From Pseudomonas sp. LS-2 (GTDB taxonomy: Bacteria > Pseudomonadota > Gammaproteobacteria > Pseudomonadales > Pseudomonadaceae): a stretch of DNA of 64,000 nt. How positions within the stretch are numbered: the first letter of the stretch is position 1; the number at the start of each line of letters is the position of its first letter. Positions 1-8,948 of the stretch are shown here, piece after piece. The stretch spans positions 537,090 through 601,089 of the forward strand of contig NZ_QXTJ01000039.1 of the NCBI RefSeq assembly GCF_003605735.1, given 5' to 3'. The position numbers were made by a program, and so were the translations under genes. The notes under the pieces are model-generated. The model saw only the letters and a program-made list of their open reading frames with translations, was not told the origin of the DNA and searched no databases.

Positions 1-1
1 C

Positions 2-175
2 GCGGGTGTGGACATCCTGCGCTCCAATCACGGTCCGTTGGTGATGGAAGTGAATTCGTCCCCAGGTCTGGAAGGCATCGAGACCACGACCGGCAAAGAC
101 GTGGCCGGGATGATCATTCAGTACATCGAGAAAAACGGCGGGCCGCATATGACACGGACCAAGGGGAAGGGTTGA
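2..175 (+). CDS. rimK: Ribosomal protein S6 glutamate ligase RimK, C-terminal end (5' truncated by window)
   Basis: Only the last 57 codons are in the window. The visible tail carries the end of an ATP-grasp fold, with the metal-binding stretch EVNSSPGLEGIE, and ends GGPHMTRTKGKG before TGA. RimK-family ligases add glutamate residues to the C-terminus of ribosomal protein S6. The reading frame is open from the window edge, so the gene starts outside. It is convergent with envZ, with a REP pair in between. The ATP-grasp assignment is firm. The RimK name rests on the tail motif and on the neighbouring envZ-ompR-tex order. Confidence 0.85.
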   Translation, partial: AGVDILRSNHGPLVMEVNSSPGLEGIETTTGKDVAGMIIQYIEKNGGPHMTRTKGKG

Positions 176-211
176 TTCATTCAGTCACGATTCACGAGAC
201 GTACGCATGAC

Positions 212-280
212 CTGTGGCAGTCCGGCTTGCCGGCGGAGCGATTTCAAGGGCGCCGCCGCCAGCAAGCCGGACTGCTACAG
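212..280. repeat. REP pair, family A (GCAGTCCGGCTTGCCGGCGG type)
   Basis: Two inverted arms, CTGTGGCAGTCCGGCTTGCC and its near reverse complement ending CTGCTACAG, are separated by about 25 bp. Related copies lie at 11647, 17696, 19917, 31515 and 39306, always between or at the ends of genes. This layout is that of Pseudomonas REP doublets (REPINs). Here it sits between the convergent ends of rimK and envZ. Confidence 0.85.
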
Positions 281-297
281 AAGATCATGTCGTGCCG

Positions 298-1611
298 CTA
301 ATCCGCGTCTCTGGGCAATAGCAGCCCGAGAGGCAAACGCACCCGCGCCTCAAGCCCGCCTCCAGAGCGGTTGCGCAGTTCGACATTGCCGCCGTGCATT
401 GCAGCAATCCGCTTGACGATTGCCAGGCCCAGTCCCGTCCCTTTTCCACTGCGGGCACGGTCGCCGCGGGTGAACGGGTTGAAGATGCCTTCCAGTTCCG
501 ATGGGTCGATACCCATGCCACGGTCCAGAACGCTGAGCACGACATAAGGAGCACCGCTGTCGCCGGAGACATACGCCGCAACTTCGACACCGTCGCCGGC
601 GTGGTGCATTGCATTGCCGATGAGATTGTTGAGCAGACGCTTCATGGAAACGCGACGCAAGGGGAAGGGTGGGATTGACTCCAGGCACAGCCGCACCTGC
701 TCGACCGGGCTGTTGTACGGCGCCACGACTTCGTGGACCAAATCGACCAGATCAACTTCCTCGACCTCCTCGTCACGCCCGTCGCGGATGAACGCCAGAA
801 ACTGATCGAGGATTGCATCCATGTCCTCGATATCCCGCACCATGCCTTCCATGAACTCGTTGTCCACTGGCATCAACTCCAGTGACAGACGCAGTCGCGT
901 CAGCGGCGTACGCAGGTCATGGGATACGCCTGCAAGCATCAGCTCCCGCTCTTGCCCCGCCTGTTCGACGTCTTCTGCCATCTGGTTGAACGCGCGATAC
1001 ACCTCGGTCATTTCGCTCGGTGTATCGCTCACTGGCAAGCGCACGCTGCGACCTTGCCCCAACTGGCGGGCAGCAAAAACAAGACGTTTGAGCGGTTGAT
1101 TGAGCTGGCTGACGAAGATCCACGCCGACGCCGTGGAAAGCAGACCGATCGCCAGGAACCATCCCAGCACGCTCCAGATTTTCTGGCCGCGAAGAGGATG
1201 TGGATACAGAGGAACCTTCAACCAGCCATCGCCCAGACTCGGCGCGCGAACCCACAAGGCTGGCGGGGCGTGGACTCGCAGCCTCACTTCAGTGTCCGCG
1301 CCGAGCTCTGCCTGCATCTGCCGCTGGTAGATTTCCGAATAAGGCCAGTGCTGCTCGCCCTCCGGAACTCCGCCACCGACCACGCGGATCAGGCCGGCGG
1401 CGTCGGCGATGGTCTGCCTGTCGCTTTCATCGGCGGCCCAATAGGCCCGCAAGGTCAGGGCAACACCGTGGCTGTATTGGCGGTCCACCAGTACGTCTTC
1501 GTTCATCAACAGATAAACCAGGGTCAGCGCCTTGGAAAACAGGACGACGATAAGCACCAGCCAGAGCGTGCGGGAGAAAAAGCTTTGCGGGAACCAGAGC
1601 GGTGTCTTCAT
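298..1611 (-). CDS. envZ: Osmosensor-type sensor histidine kinase EnvZ
   Basis: This is a 437-residue inner-membrane sensor kinase. TM1 lies at about residues 16-36, followed by a periplasmic loop and TM2 at about 145-167. A HAMP linker is at about 170-217. The HisKA H-box GVSHDLRTPLTRL gives phospho-acceptor His231. The N-box NNLIGNAMHHAG and the G-boxes LDRGMGID and GKGTGLGLAI complete the ATPase domain. The open frame extends upstream, but MKTPLWFPQSFF at 1611 is the likely start because the extra 23 residues look non-coding. It lies 166 bp downstream of ompR on the same strand and should phosphorylate it; the signal in pseudomonads is not shown by the sequence. Confidence 0.93.
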   Translation of the reverse strand: MKTPLWFPQSFFSRTLWLVLIVVLFSKALTLVYLLMNEDVLVDRQYSHGVALTLRAYWAADESDRQTIADAAGLIRVVGGGVPEGEQHWPYSEIYQRQMQAELGADTEVRLRVHAPPALWVRAPSLGDGWLKVPLYPHPLRGQKIWSVLGWFLAIGLLSTASAWIFVSQLNQPLKRLVFAARQLGQGRSVRLPVSDTPSEMTEVYRAFNQMAEDVEQAGQERELMLAGVSHDLRTPLTRLRLSLELMPVDNEFMEGMVRDIEDMDAILDQFLAFIRDGRDEEVEEVDLVDLVHEVVAPYNSPVEQVRLCLESIPPFPLRRVSMKRLLNNLIGNAMHHAGDGVEVAAYVSGDSGAPYVVLSVLDRGMGIDPSELEGIFNPFTRGDRARSGKGTGLGLAIVKRIAAMHGGNVELRNRSGGGLEARVRLPLGLLLPRDAD

Positions 1612-1777
1612 AACAGCAGCTACACACTTTGCAGGAGCGAGGCGGGCTCGCAAGATTTCGCGGATGGCGATAGACAGCAAAACCAGTCACACCGACGCTA
1701 CCTTCCGGTATATCGAGGTGACTGGCTGGCGTATGCAGGCCTGCGAAGCGCCCCCGCAAGCATCTGTCGACTTGCTG

Positions 1778-2518
1778 TTACTGCTTGCTGGCACCATCCG
1801 GTACGAACACATAACCCACGCCCCATACCGTCTGGATGTAGCGCGGCTTGGCGGCGTCCACTTCGATCAGACGGCGCAGACGGGAGATCTGCACGTCGAT
1901 CGAGCGTTCCAGCGCATCCCATTCGCGGCCACGGGCCAGGTTCATCAGTTTGTCGCGGGTGAGCGGTTCGCGCGCGTGCATCACCAGAGCCTTGAGCACA
2001 GCGAATTCACCGGTGGTGAGCATGTGCACTTCATCGCCCTTCTTGAGCTCGCGAGTCGCCAGAGACAGTTCGTACTCGCCGAAGGTGACGGTTTCGTCTT
2101 CGCTCGCAGGCGCGCCGGGCACGGGGGCCGACTGACGACGCAGCACGGCTTTGACGCGGGCCATCAACTCATCGGGGTTGAAAGGCTTGGCCAGGTAATC
2201 GTCTGCACCGAGTTCCAGCCCCTTGATGCGGCTCAGCTCATCGCCTTTGGCGGTGAGCATGATGATCGGCACCTGATTGTTCGCCGCACGCAGTCTGCGG
2301 CAGGCGGACAGGCCGTCTTCGCCTGGCAGCATCAAATCGAGCACCACGAGGTGAAATACTTCGCGCGCCAACAGCCGGTCCATTTGCTCCACGTTGGCCA
2401 CGGCCCGGGCGCGATAGCCCTTGCTGGTGAAAAAACGTTCTAACAGGCTGCTCAGGCCCGGGTCATCGTCGACGATGAGGATTTTTTCGCCTTCAGCCGT
2501 TTGTGCAGTGCTGCTCAT
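1778..2518 (-). CDS. ompR: Response regulator OmpR
   Basis: The 246-residue protein has an N-terminal receiver domain with the acidic pocket VDDD (17-19), phospho-acceptor Asp61 in VVLDLMLPGEDG and conserved Lys111 in YLAKPFN. A C-terminal winged-helix DNA-binding domain follows, with RLRRLIEVDAAKPRYIQTVW typical of the OmpR/PhoB class. ATG at 2518 is preceded by a good Shine-Dalgarno (AAAGGAGC on the minus strand). It is the first gene of the ompR-envZ pair and is divergent from tex, so both promoters lie in the 280-bp gap. Confidence 0.94.
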   Translation of the reverse strand: MSSTAQTAEGEKILIVDDDPGLSSLLERFFTSKGYRARAVANVEQMDRLLAREVFHLVVLDLMLPGEDGLSACRRLRAANNQVPIIMLTAKGDELSRIKGLELGADDYLAKPFNPDELMARVKAVLRRQSAPVPGAPASEDETVTFGEYELSLATRELKKGDEVHMLTTGEFAVLKALVMHAREPLTRDKLMNLARGREWDALERSIDVQISRLRRLIEVDAAKPRYIQTVWGVGYVFVPDGASKQ

Positions 2519-2707
2519 TGGAAGCTCCTTTGATCTCGGCGCGCATTATGGCGTAGCTGCTGTGATGCGCACCGTGTGCATTGTTAGCAGATTTTTCCTG
2601 TACTGCCACTGGCGCTCTGCTTCGCGGCTTCGGGCATCGCCTGGCGATGATTGCACGAGGCGTTACGGGCAACTGACAGGGCGATCCCCTAATCGGGGTT
2701 CACTGGG

Positions 2708-2713
2708 TATAAT
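2708..2713 (+). promoter_or_regulatory. Putative -10 element of the tex promoter
   Basis: A perfect TATAAT lies 85 bp upstream of the tex ATG. The corresponding -35 position (about 2685-2690, TCCCCT) is poor, and a small CCCC-TAATC-GGGG hairpin at 2686-2698 overlaps it. The call therefore rests on the -10 alone. Confidence 0.5.
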
Positions 2714-2798
2714 GCGCCGCCCTCAAGGTCAGGCAACACTTGCTTGCGGCGGTTCGCCAGCAGCTGATTTTTTGCACACACATTTGCCAGGTGGTTTT

Positions 2799-5123
2799 AT
2801 GGACAGTATCAACAGCCGCATCGCCGAGGAACTCGGTGTCCGCCCGCAACAGGTCGAAGCGGCCGTCGCGCTACTGGATGAAGGCTCAACGGTGCCCTTC
2901 ATCGCTCGCTACCGTAAAGAAGTGACTGGCAGCCTCGATGACACGCAACTGCGTCATCTGGAAGAGCGCCTGCGCTACCTGCGCGAGCTCGATGAGCGCC
3001 GCATCAGCATCCTTGCCAGCATCGAAGAGCAAGGCAAGCTGACCCCGGAACTGGCGCGCGACATCAAGCTCGCCGACACCAAGACCCGCCTCGAAGACTT
3101 GTACCTGCCCTACAAACAGAAACGCCGCACCAAGGGCCAGATCGCCCTGGAAGCCGGCCTCGGCGAGCTGGCCGACGGCCTGTTCGGCGACCCGAGCCTG
3201 ACACCCGAGACCGAAGCCGCACGCTTCGTCAACGCCGAAAAAGGCTTTGCCGACGTCAAGGCCGTTCTCGAAGGCGCCAAGTACATCCTCATGGAGCGCT
3301 TCGCCGAAGACGCTACCCTGCTGGAGAAACTGCGCAGTTTCCTCAAGCAGGAAGCTGTGATCAGCGCGCGTGTCGTGGCTGGCAAGGAAGAAGAAGGCGC
3401 CAAGTTCCGTGACTACTTCGAACACGACGAGCCGCTCAAGAGCATGCCGTCGCACCGCGCCCTCGCGATTTTCCGTGGTCGCAACGAAGGCATCCTGAGT
3501 TCTGCACTGAAAGTTGGCGAAGAACTGCCGGGCACGCTGCACCCGTGCGAAATGATGATCAGCGAGCGTTTCGGCTTGCAGAATCAGAATCGCCCGGCGG
3601 ACAAATGGCTGGCCGAAGTCGTGCGCTGGACCTGGAAGGTCAAGCTCTACTCCCATCTGGAAACCGATCTGCTGGGCGAGCTGCGCGACGGCGCCGAGAC
3701 CGAAGCGATCAACGTTTTCGCGCACAATCTGCATGACTTGCTGCTGGCCGCACCTGCTGGTCCACGCGCCACGCTGGGTCTTGACCCTGGCCTGCGGACC
3801 GGCTGCAAGGTCGCCGTGGTCGATGCAACCGGCAAACTGCTGGACTACGCCACGGTTTACCCGCACGTTCCGAAAAACCAGTGGGACCAGACCATCGCCG
3901 TGTTGGCCGCGCTCTGCGCCAAGCACTCGGTCGATCTGATCGCCATCGGTAATGGCACCGCCAGCCGCGAAACCGACAAGCTTGCCGCCGAACTGATCAA
4001 AAAGTACCCAGGTCTGAAAATGACCAAGGTCATGGTCTCGGAAGCCGGTGCCTCGGTGTACTCGGCATCCGAACTGGCTGCCAAGGAATTCCCGGAACTG
4101 GACGTGTCGATCCGTGGCGCGGTGTCCATCGCCCGCCGCCTGCAGGATCCACTCGCCGAGCTGGTGAAAATCGATCCCAAGTCCATCGGGGTCGGCCAGT
4201 ACCAGCACGATGTGTCCCAGCTCAAGCTGGCACGCGGCCTGGACGCCGTGGTCGAGGACTGCGTGAACGCCGTGGGCGTGGACGTCAATACCGCCTCGGT
4301 CGCGTTGCTGGCCCGCATTTCCGGCCTGAACACCACGCTGGCGCAGAATATCGTCACCCATCGCGACGAGAACGGCGCTTTCAAAACGCGCGCAGCGCTC
4401 AAGAAAGTCGCGCGTCTGGGTGAAAAAACCTTCGAACAGGCCGCAGGTTTCCTGCGCGTGATGAACGGCGACAATCCGCTGGATTCGTCTGCCGTTCACC
4501 CTGAGGCCTATCCGCTGGTGCAGCGTATTGCAGCTCAAACCGACCGCGACATTCGTTCGCTGATCGGCGATACCGGCTTCCTCAAGCGTCTGGATCCGAA
4601 GAAATTCACCGACGAGACCTTCGGTCTGCCGACCGTGACCGACATCATTCAAGAACTCGAAAAGCCGGGCCGTGACCCGCGCCCGGAATTCAAGACCGCC
4701 GAGTTCCAGGATGGCGTCGAAGACCTCAAAGACCTGCAATTGGGCATGATCCTCGAAGGCGTCGTGACCAACGTGACCAACTTCGGCGCATTCGTCGACA
4801 TTGGCGTACATCAGGATGGTCTGGTGCATATCTCTGCGCTTTCCGAGAAGTTCATCAAGGATCCACGCGAAGCGGTGAAGGCCGGTGATGTGGTCAAGGT
4901 GAAGGTCATGGAAGTCGACATCCCGCGCAAACGCGTGGGCCTGTCGATGCGTATGAGTGACACGCCAGGCGAGAAAATCGACGGTGCCCGTGGTGCCCGC
5001 CCTGGCTCGGCCCCGCGCCAGCAGCAGAGCAGCGCGCCACGCAAAGAAACCGCAACGGCAGCGCCGGCCAACAACGCCATGGCTTCGCTGTTCGCCAACG
5101 CCAAGCAACTGAAGAAGCGCTGA
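2799..5123 (+). CDS. tex: Transcription accessory protein Tex (S1 RNA-binding)
   Basis: This 774-residue cytoplasmic protein has the full Tex architecture. An N-terminal helical region begins MDSINSRIAEELGVRP, a YqgF/RNase H-like domain contains LGLDPGLRTGCKVAVVD, helix-hairpin-helix motifs follow, and an S1 domain starts near residue 649 (GMILEGVVTNVTNFGAFVDI). The last 50 residues are a basic, Pro/Gln/Ala-rich tail. The open frame runs back to 2421 but the family N-terminus starts at 2799, behind GCCAGGTGG. Tex binds nucleic acid and affects transcription in several bacteria. Its stop overlaps the thioesterase ATG by one base (TGATG), which indicates co-translation. Confidence 0.95.
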   Translation: MDSINSRIAEELGVRPQQVEAAVALLDEGSTVPFIARYRKEVTGSLDDTQLRHLEERLRYLRELDERRISILASIEEQGKLTPELARDIKLADTKTRLEDLYLPYKQKRRTKGQIALEAGLGELADGLFGDPSLTPETEAARFVNAEKGFADVKAVLEGAKYILMERFAEDATLLEKLRSFLKQEAVISARVVAGKEEEGAKFRDYFEHDEPLKSMPSHRALAIFRGRNEGILSSALKVGEELPGTLHPCEMMISERFGLQNQNRPADKWLAEVVRWTWKVKLYSHLETDLLGELRDGAETEAINVFAHNLHDLLLAAPAGPRATLGLDPGLRTGCKVAVVDATGKLLDYATVYPHVPKNQWDQTIAVLAALCAKHSVDLIAIGNGTASRETDKLAAELIKKYPGLKMTKVMVSEAGASVYSASELAAKEFPELDVSIRGAVSIARRLQDPLAELVKIDPKSIGVGQYQHDVSQLKLARGLDAVVEDCVNAVGVDVNTASVALLARISGLNTTLAQNIVTHRDENGAFKTRAALKKVARLGEKTFEQAAGFLRVMNGDNPLDSSAVHPEAYPLVQRIAAQTDRDIRSLIGDTGFLKRLDPKKFTDETFGLPTVTDIIQELEKPGRDPRPEFKTAEFQDGVEDLKDLQLGMILEGVVTNVTNFGAFVDIGVHQDGLVHISALSEKFIKDPREAVKAGDVVKVKVMEVDIPRKRVGLSMRMSDTPGEKIDGARGARPGSAPRQQQSSAPRKETATAAPANNAMASLFANAKQLKKR

Positions 5124-5506
5124 TGGATATTCCGCAAGGCCTGACCGAGAGTGCCTATTTCAAAACCCTGGGCTGCAAGCTGGTGCGATTGGGCGACGGC
5201 GTCGCTGAAGTCACGCTGGCGCTGGAGCCACACCTGCGCAATCGCGGCAACGTCATGCATGGCGGCGCGCTGTTCAGTCTGGTCGATATCGCCATGGGGC
5301 TGGCGTGCTCCAGCTCCCACGGTTTCGACAAGCAGAGCGTGACCGTGGAATGCAAGATCAACTACGTGCGTGGCGTTGCGGACGGCGAAGTCACCTGCAT
5401 CGGCACTGTGCTGCATGCCGGGCGCCGTACGCTGGTGGTCGAAGCCGAAGTGCGCCAGGACGACAAACTGGTCGCAAAAGCACAAGGCACGTTCGCGATC
5501 GTCTAG
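5123..5506 (+). CDS. PaaI-type hotdog-fold acyl-CoA thioesterase
   Basis: The 127-residue protein has a single hotdog domain. The family motif RNRGNVMHGGALFSLVDIA contains His46-Gly-Gly and Asp55, expected at the thioester-binding site. It should hydrolyse an acyl- or aryl-CoA; the substrate cannot be read from sequence. The ATG overlaps the tex stop by one base, and a strong terminator follows 25 bp downstream, so tex and this gene form one operon. Confidence 0.85.
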   Translation: MDIPQGLTESAYFKTLGCKLVRLGDGVAEVTLALEPHLRNRGNVMHGGALFSLVDIAMGLACSSSHGFDKQSVTVECKINYVRGVADGEVTCIGTVLHAGRRTLVVEAEVRQDDKLVAKAQGTFAIV

Positions 5507-5530
5507 CTGTCAGACAGGGATATGAGTTAG

Positions 5531-5561
5531 TTTCGACACTGTGTATCAGTGTCGAAATTTT
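5531..5561 (+). terminator. Rho-independent terminator of the tex operon
   Basis: A perfect 11-bp stem (TTTCGACACTG / CAGTGTCGAAA) with a 5-base TGTAT loop is followed by TTTT. Confidence 0.85.
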
Positions 5562-5717
5562 CTGGCAGTTCGTACATGACCGCCTTGTGGGAATGATTAG
5601 CGACGGGCATCGGCGTTAGGACCAAAAACGAGGCGAAAACGCCAGTTCCTTTCTTCACCCTTGTAGACCGCCATATCGCCCCCATATAGGGCCGACTGAC
5701 GCGTGAAGGAATCCAAC

Positions 5718-7304
5718 TTGAGCGAACTTCTCAACCGCCGCCTGGCCTTGCTCGGCGAGCACTCACACCTCTCCCTTCTGGAGAAGTGCTTGCACGGTAT
5801 CGAGCGTGAATGCCTGCGCGTTACAGGCGAAGGTCGCCTGGCCCAGACCCCGCACCCCGAGGCTTTGGGATCTGCACTGACCAACGAGCAGATCACCACC
5901 GATTATTCCGAGTCGCTGCTGGAGTTCATCACTCCGGCGCTGAACAATCCGGCCGAAACACTGGACAGCCTGGAGAAGATCCATCGCTTCGCCTACAGCA
6001 AGCTGGGCAGCGAGTACATCTGGAGTCCTTCGATGCCGTGCCCTCTGCCGGCCGAAGAAGACATCCCGATTGCCTATTACGGCACCTCGAACATCGGGAA
6101 GCTCAAGTATGTGTATCGCCAGGGCCTGGCCCTGCGTTATGGCAAGACGATGCAATGCATTGCCGGCATTCACTACAATTTTTCGTTGCCGGAAGCGATC
6201 TGGCCCGTGCTCAAGCAGACCGAAGCCTTCGAAGGCAGCGACCGCGATTTCCAGTCCGAAAGCTACATTGGCCTGATCCGCAATTTCCGCCGCTACAGCT
6301 GGCTGCTGATGTACCTGTTCGGCGCCTCGCCAGCGCTGGACGCCAGCTTCCTGCGCGGCCGCTCGCACCAGCTCGAACAGTTCGACGCTGACACGCTGTA
6401 TCTACCCTATGCCACCAGCCTGCGGATGAGCGACCTGGGTTATCAGAGCAACGCACAAGCCGATCTGACCCCGTGTTACAACGATCTGTTGACTTACACT
6501 GACAGCTTGCGCAAAGCGGTGGCAACGCCTTACGCGCCCTACGTCGAGATCGGCACGCATAAAGATGGCGAGTGGATTCAGCTCAACACCAACGTGCTGC
6601 AGATCGAGAACGAGTACTACTCGACGATTCGTCCCAAGCGCGTCACCTACTCGGGCGAGCGTCCGATTCAGGCGCTGATGGCCCGTGGCGTGCAGTATGT
6701 AGAAGTGCGCTGCCTGGACATCAACCCGTTCCTGCCCGTCGGTATCGATCTGCAGCAGTCGCGTTTCATCGATGCGTTCATTCTGTTCTGCGCCTTGCAG
6801 GAAAGCCCCCAACTGGCCGACTGCGAATGCGGCAACGCCAGCAGCAATTTCTTGACCGTGGTCAAGGAAGGTCGTCGCCCTGGACTGCAACTGAGCCGTA
6901 ACACCACGACCATTGACCTGAAAGAATGGGCCAATGAGTTGCTGGACAAGATCGCGCCTATCGTCGATCTGCTGGATCGGAGCCAAGGTATCGACGAGCA
7001 CGCCAAGTCGCTGGTCGTTCAGCGTGCGAAAGTGGCCGATTCATCGCTGACGCCGTCGGCCCAAGTGCTGGCAGCCATGACCGAACACAAGGAAGGCTTC
7101 ACCGCGTTCTCGATGCGTCAGGCTCAGGTGCACGCCGATTACTTCCGCAGCCGCCCGCTGAGCACTGAAGATCAAGCGAACTTTGAAACCAAAGCGCGCG
7201 AGTCGCTGGCTCAGCAGTCCGAAATGGAACAGACCGAAGAGCCCGTGGATTTCGATACCTTCGTCGGCGCTTATCAGGCGAGCATTCTGGCGATCAGTAA
7301 CTGA
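5718..7304 (+). CDS. gshA: Glutamate-cysteine ligase (gamma-glutamylcysteine synthetase)
   Basis: GshA catalyses the ATP-dependent first step of glutathione synthesis, joining glutamate and cysteine in the cytoplasm. The 528-residue product matches the proteobacterial type 1 family throughout: CLHGIERECLRV, SMPCPLPAEEDIPIA, CIAGIHYNFSLPE, RNFRRYSWLLMYLFGASPA and GVQYVEVRCLDINPF. I prefer the TTG at 5718 (MSELLNRRLALLG). AAGGA at 5706-5710 is a ribosome binding site at the right distance for it, whereas a GTG start at 5703 would place that site inside the coding region. A terminator follows the stop immediately. Confidence 0.94.
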   Translation: MSELLNRRLALLGEHSHLSLLEKCLHGIERECLRVTGEGRLAQTPHPEALGSALTNEQITTDYSESLLEFITPALNNPAETLDSLEKIHRFAYSKLGSEYIWSPSMPCPLPAEEDIPIAYYGTSNIGKLKYVYRQGLALRYGKTMQCIAGIHYNFSLPEAIWPVLKQTEAFEGSDRDFQSESYIGLIRNFRRYSWLLMYLFGASPALDASFLRGRSHQLEQFDADTLYLPYATSLRMSDLGYQSNAQADLTPCYNDLLTYTDSLRKAVATPYAPYVEIGTHKDGEWIQLNTNVLQIENEYYSTIRPKRVTYSGERPIQALMARGVQYVEVRCLDINPFLPVGIDLQQSRFIDAFILFCALQESPQLADCECGNASSNFLTVVKEGRRPGLQLSRNTTTIDLKEWANELLDKIAPIVDLLDRSQGIDEHAKSLVVQRAKVADSSLTPSAQVLAAMTEHKEGFTAFSMRQAQVHADYFRSRPLSTEDQANFETKARESLAQQSEMEQTEEPVDFDTFVGAYQASILAISN

Positions 7305-7308
7305 TCAA

Positions 7309-7349
7309 AAGGCGCCGCGCCATTTACTGACACGGCGCCTTCTGCTTTT
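7309..7349 (+). terminator. Rho-independent terminator of gshA
   Basis: The stem AAGGCGCCG / CGGCGCCTT (7309-7317 and 7333-7341) is followed by CTGCTTTTG. It starts just after the gshA stop. Confidence 0.7.
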
Positions 7350-7518
7350 GATTCTGGCCCAGGGCCGTGGGAGCCCTGCTTGCAGGCGATCTGCCGGGCA
7401 CCGGCAGCAAGATCTGCCGACACTTCCATAAGATGCTGCGCGTTGACCGGGTTGGCTGCCGGTGCCCGGCAGATCGCTGGCAAGCCAGGCTCCCACGGCC
7501 TCCGGCCAGAATCAAAAG
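7344..7518. repeat. Long inverted REP doublet, family C (GTGGGAGCC / GGCTCCCAC)
   Basis: The left half runs ATTCTGGCCCAGGGCCGTGG, then GAGCCCTGCTTGCAGGCGATC, then TGCCGGGCACCGGCAG. It is mirrored on the right by CTGCCGGTGCCCGGCAG, GATCGCTGGCAAGCCAGGCTC and CCACGGCCTCCGGCCAGAAT. The whole element is about 175 bp, with roughly 60-bp imperfect arms and an AT-richer centre. A close relative lies at 46926-47091. It fills the gap between the convergent gshA and argA. Confidence 0.85.
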
Positions 7519-7534
7519 CCGGAAAACCCCCGGC

Positions 7535-8833
7535 TCAGATCGCCTTCTCGAAAATCTTGGAATTACGCTGATAGTTGTAAAGCGATGCTCGCGCACTCGG
7601 CAGGCGGTCGACGCTGCTTGGCTCAAAACCGCGCTCACGAAACCAGTGGGCCGTGCGCGTCGTGAGTACGAACAACGTCTTCAAGCCCTGCGCCCGCGCG
7701 CGCTCCTCGATGCGCTCCAGCAGCTCATCCCCGCGCCCGCCGTGACGGTACTCCGGATTCACCGCCAGACACGCCAGCTCGCCCGCCTCGGAATCGGCAA
7801 TCGGGTACAACGCCGCGCAGGCAATGATCAGCCCTTCGCGCTCGACCACACTGAACTGCTCGATTTCGCGCTCCAGTACCTCACGGGAACGGCGCACCAG
7901 AATGCCCTGCTCTTCCAGCGGCGTAATCAGGTCGATCAAGCCCCCAACGTCACCGATCGACGCCTCGCGAACCAGTTCGAACTGTTCCTGAGCGACCAGC
8001 GTGCCGCCACCGGCCCGGGTGAACAGCTCGGACAGCAGTGCACCATCTTCGGCGTAACTGACGATGTGACTGCGGGCTACACCGCCACGACAAGCCTGCG
8101 CAGCCGCATCCAGCAATTCGGCCTGATAGTTGTTGCCCAGCCGCTGAAGGTGCGCCGGGACCTGCTGCGGGCGCAGTTCACGGACCAGCCGGCCTTGCTC
8201 GTCGAGCAGACCGGACTCGGCGCCGAACAACAGCAATTTTTCCGCACCCAGGTCGATGGCGGCGCGGGTGGCGACGTCTTCGCAGGCGAGGTTGAAAATT
8301 TCACCGGTAGGCGAGTAGCCCAGCGGCGACAGCAGCACGATCGAACGCTCGTCGAGCAGACGATTGATACCCTTGCGGTCGATCCGCCGCACTTCGCCAG
8401 TGTGCTGATAATCGACGCCTTCGAGCACGCCAATGGGGCGCGCTGTCACGAAGTTGCCGCCGGTCACACGCAGCCGCGAACCCTGCATCGGCGAGGCGGC
8501 CATGTCCATCGACAGGCGCGCTTCGATAGCGATGCGCAGTGCACCCACGGCATCGATTACGCATTCGAGGGTGCCAGAGTCGGTTACCCGCAGTTCGCGG
8601 TGGAAATGCGGGGTGATCCCCCGCGCTTCCAGGCGGCTTTCGATCTGCGGACGGGATCCGTGGACCAGCACCAGACGAACACCCAGGCTGTGTAACAGCA
8701 CGAGGTCGTGGACGATGTTGCCGAAATTGGGATGCTCAACGCCGTCGCCCGGGAGCATGACGATGAAGGTGCAATCCCGGTGGGCATTGATGTAGGGAGA
8801 CGCGTGGCGGAGCCAATTGACGTAATCGGGCAT
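7535..8833 (-). CDS. argA: Amino-acid N-acetyltransferase (N-acetylglutamate synthase)
   Basis: ArgA transfers acetyl from acetyl-CoA to glutamate, the first step of arginine synthesis, and is normally feedback-inhibited by arginine. The 432-residue protein has the bacterial two-domain form. An N-terminal amino-acid-kinase-like domain carries VRLVLVHGSRPQIE, and a C-terminal GNAT domain from about residue 290 carries LAVNPEYRHGGRGDELL. The start at 8833 (MPDYVNWLRHASPYINAHRD) matches the family N-terminus; the open frame runs 14 codons further upstream. It is followed upstream by argE on the same strand with a 115-bp gap. Confidence 0.94.
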   Translation of the reverse strand: MPDYVNWLRHASPYINAHRDCTFIVMLPGDGVEHPNFGNIVHDLVLLHSLGVRLVLVHGSRPQIESRLEARGITPHFHRELRVTDSGTLECVIDAVGALRIAIEARLSMDMAASPMQGSRLRVTGGNFVTARPIGVLEGVDYQHTGEVRRIDRKGINRLLDERSIVLLSPLGYSPTGEIFNLACEDVATRAAIDLGAEKLLLFGAESGLLDEQGRLVRELRPQQVPAHLQRLGNNYQAELLDAAAQACRGGVARSHIVSYAEDGALLSELFTRAGGGTLVAQEQFELVREASIGDVGGLIDLITPLEEQGILVRRSREVLEREIEQFSVVEREGLIIACAALYPIADSEAGELACLAVNPEYRHGGRGDELLERIEERARAQGLKTLFVLTTRTAHWFRERGFEPSSVDRLPSARASLYNYQRNSKIFEKAI

Positions 8834-8948
8834 ATCCGAAAGAGCCTGCAAGAAATGGACGAAGGATGAAAGCACTCACAACGGCATGAGCTTTATCGTC
8901 GGAACAGGCATCGCAACACGCGTACTCTCCTTCTGGGCTGACGCCGAC

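Noticed and set aside
919..1962. 347-codon plus-strand frame across envZ and the envZ/ompR gap
   Set aside because: Antisense to envZ and ompR, with no domain and no ribosome binding site.
2886..5108. 740-codon open frame antisense to tex
   Set aside because: It mirrors the codon bias of tex in a GC-rich genome, has low-complexity His/Asp/Gln/Arg-rich content with no recognisable domain, and lies fully under a certain gene.
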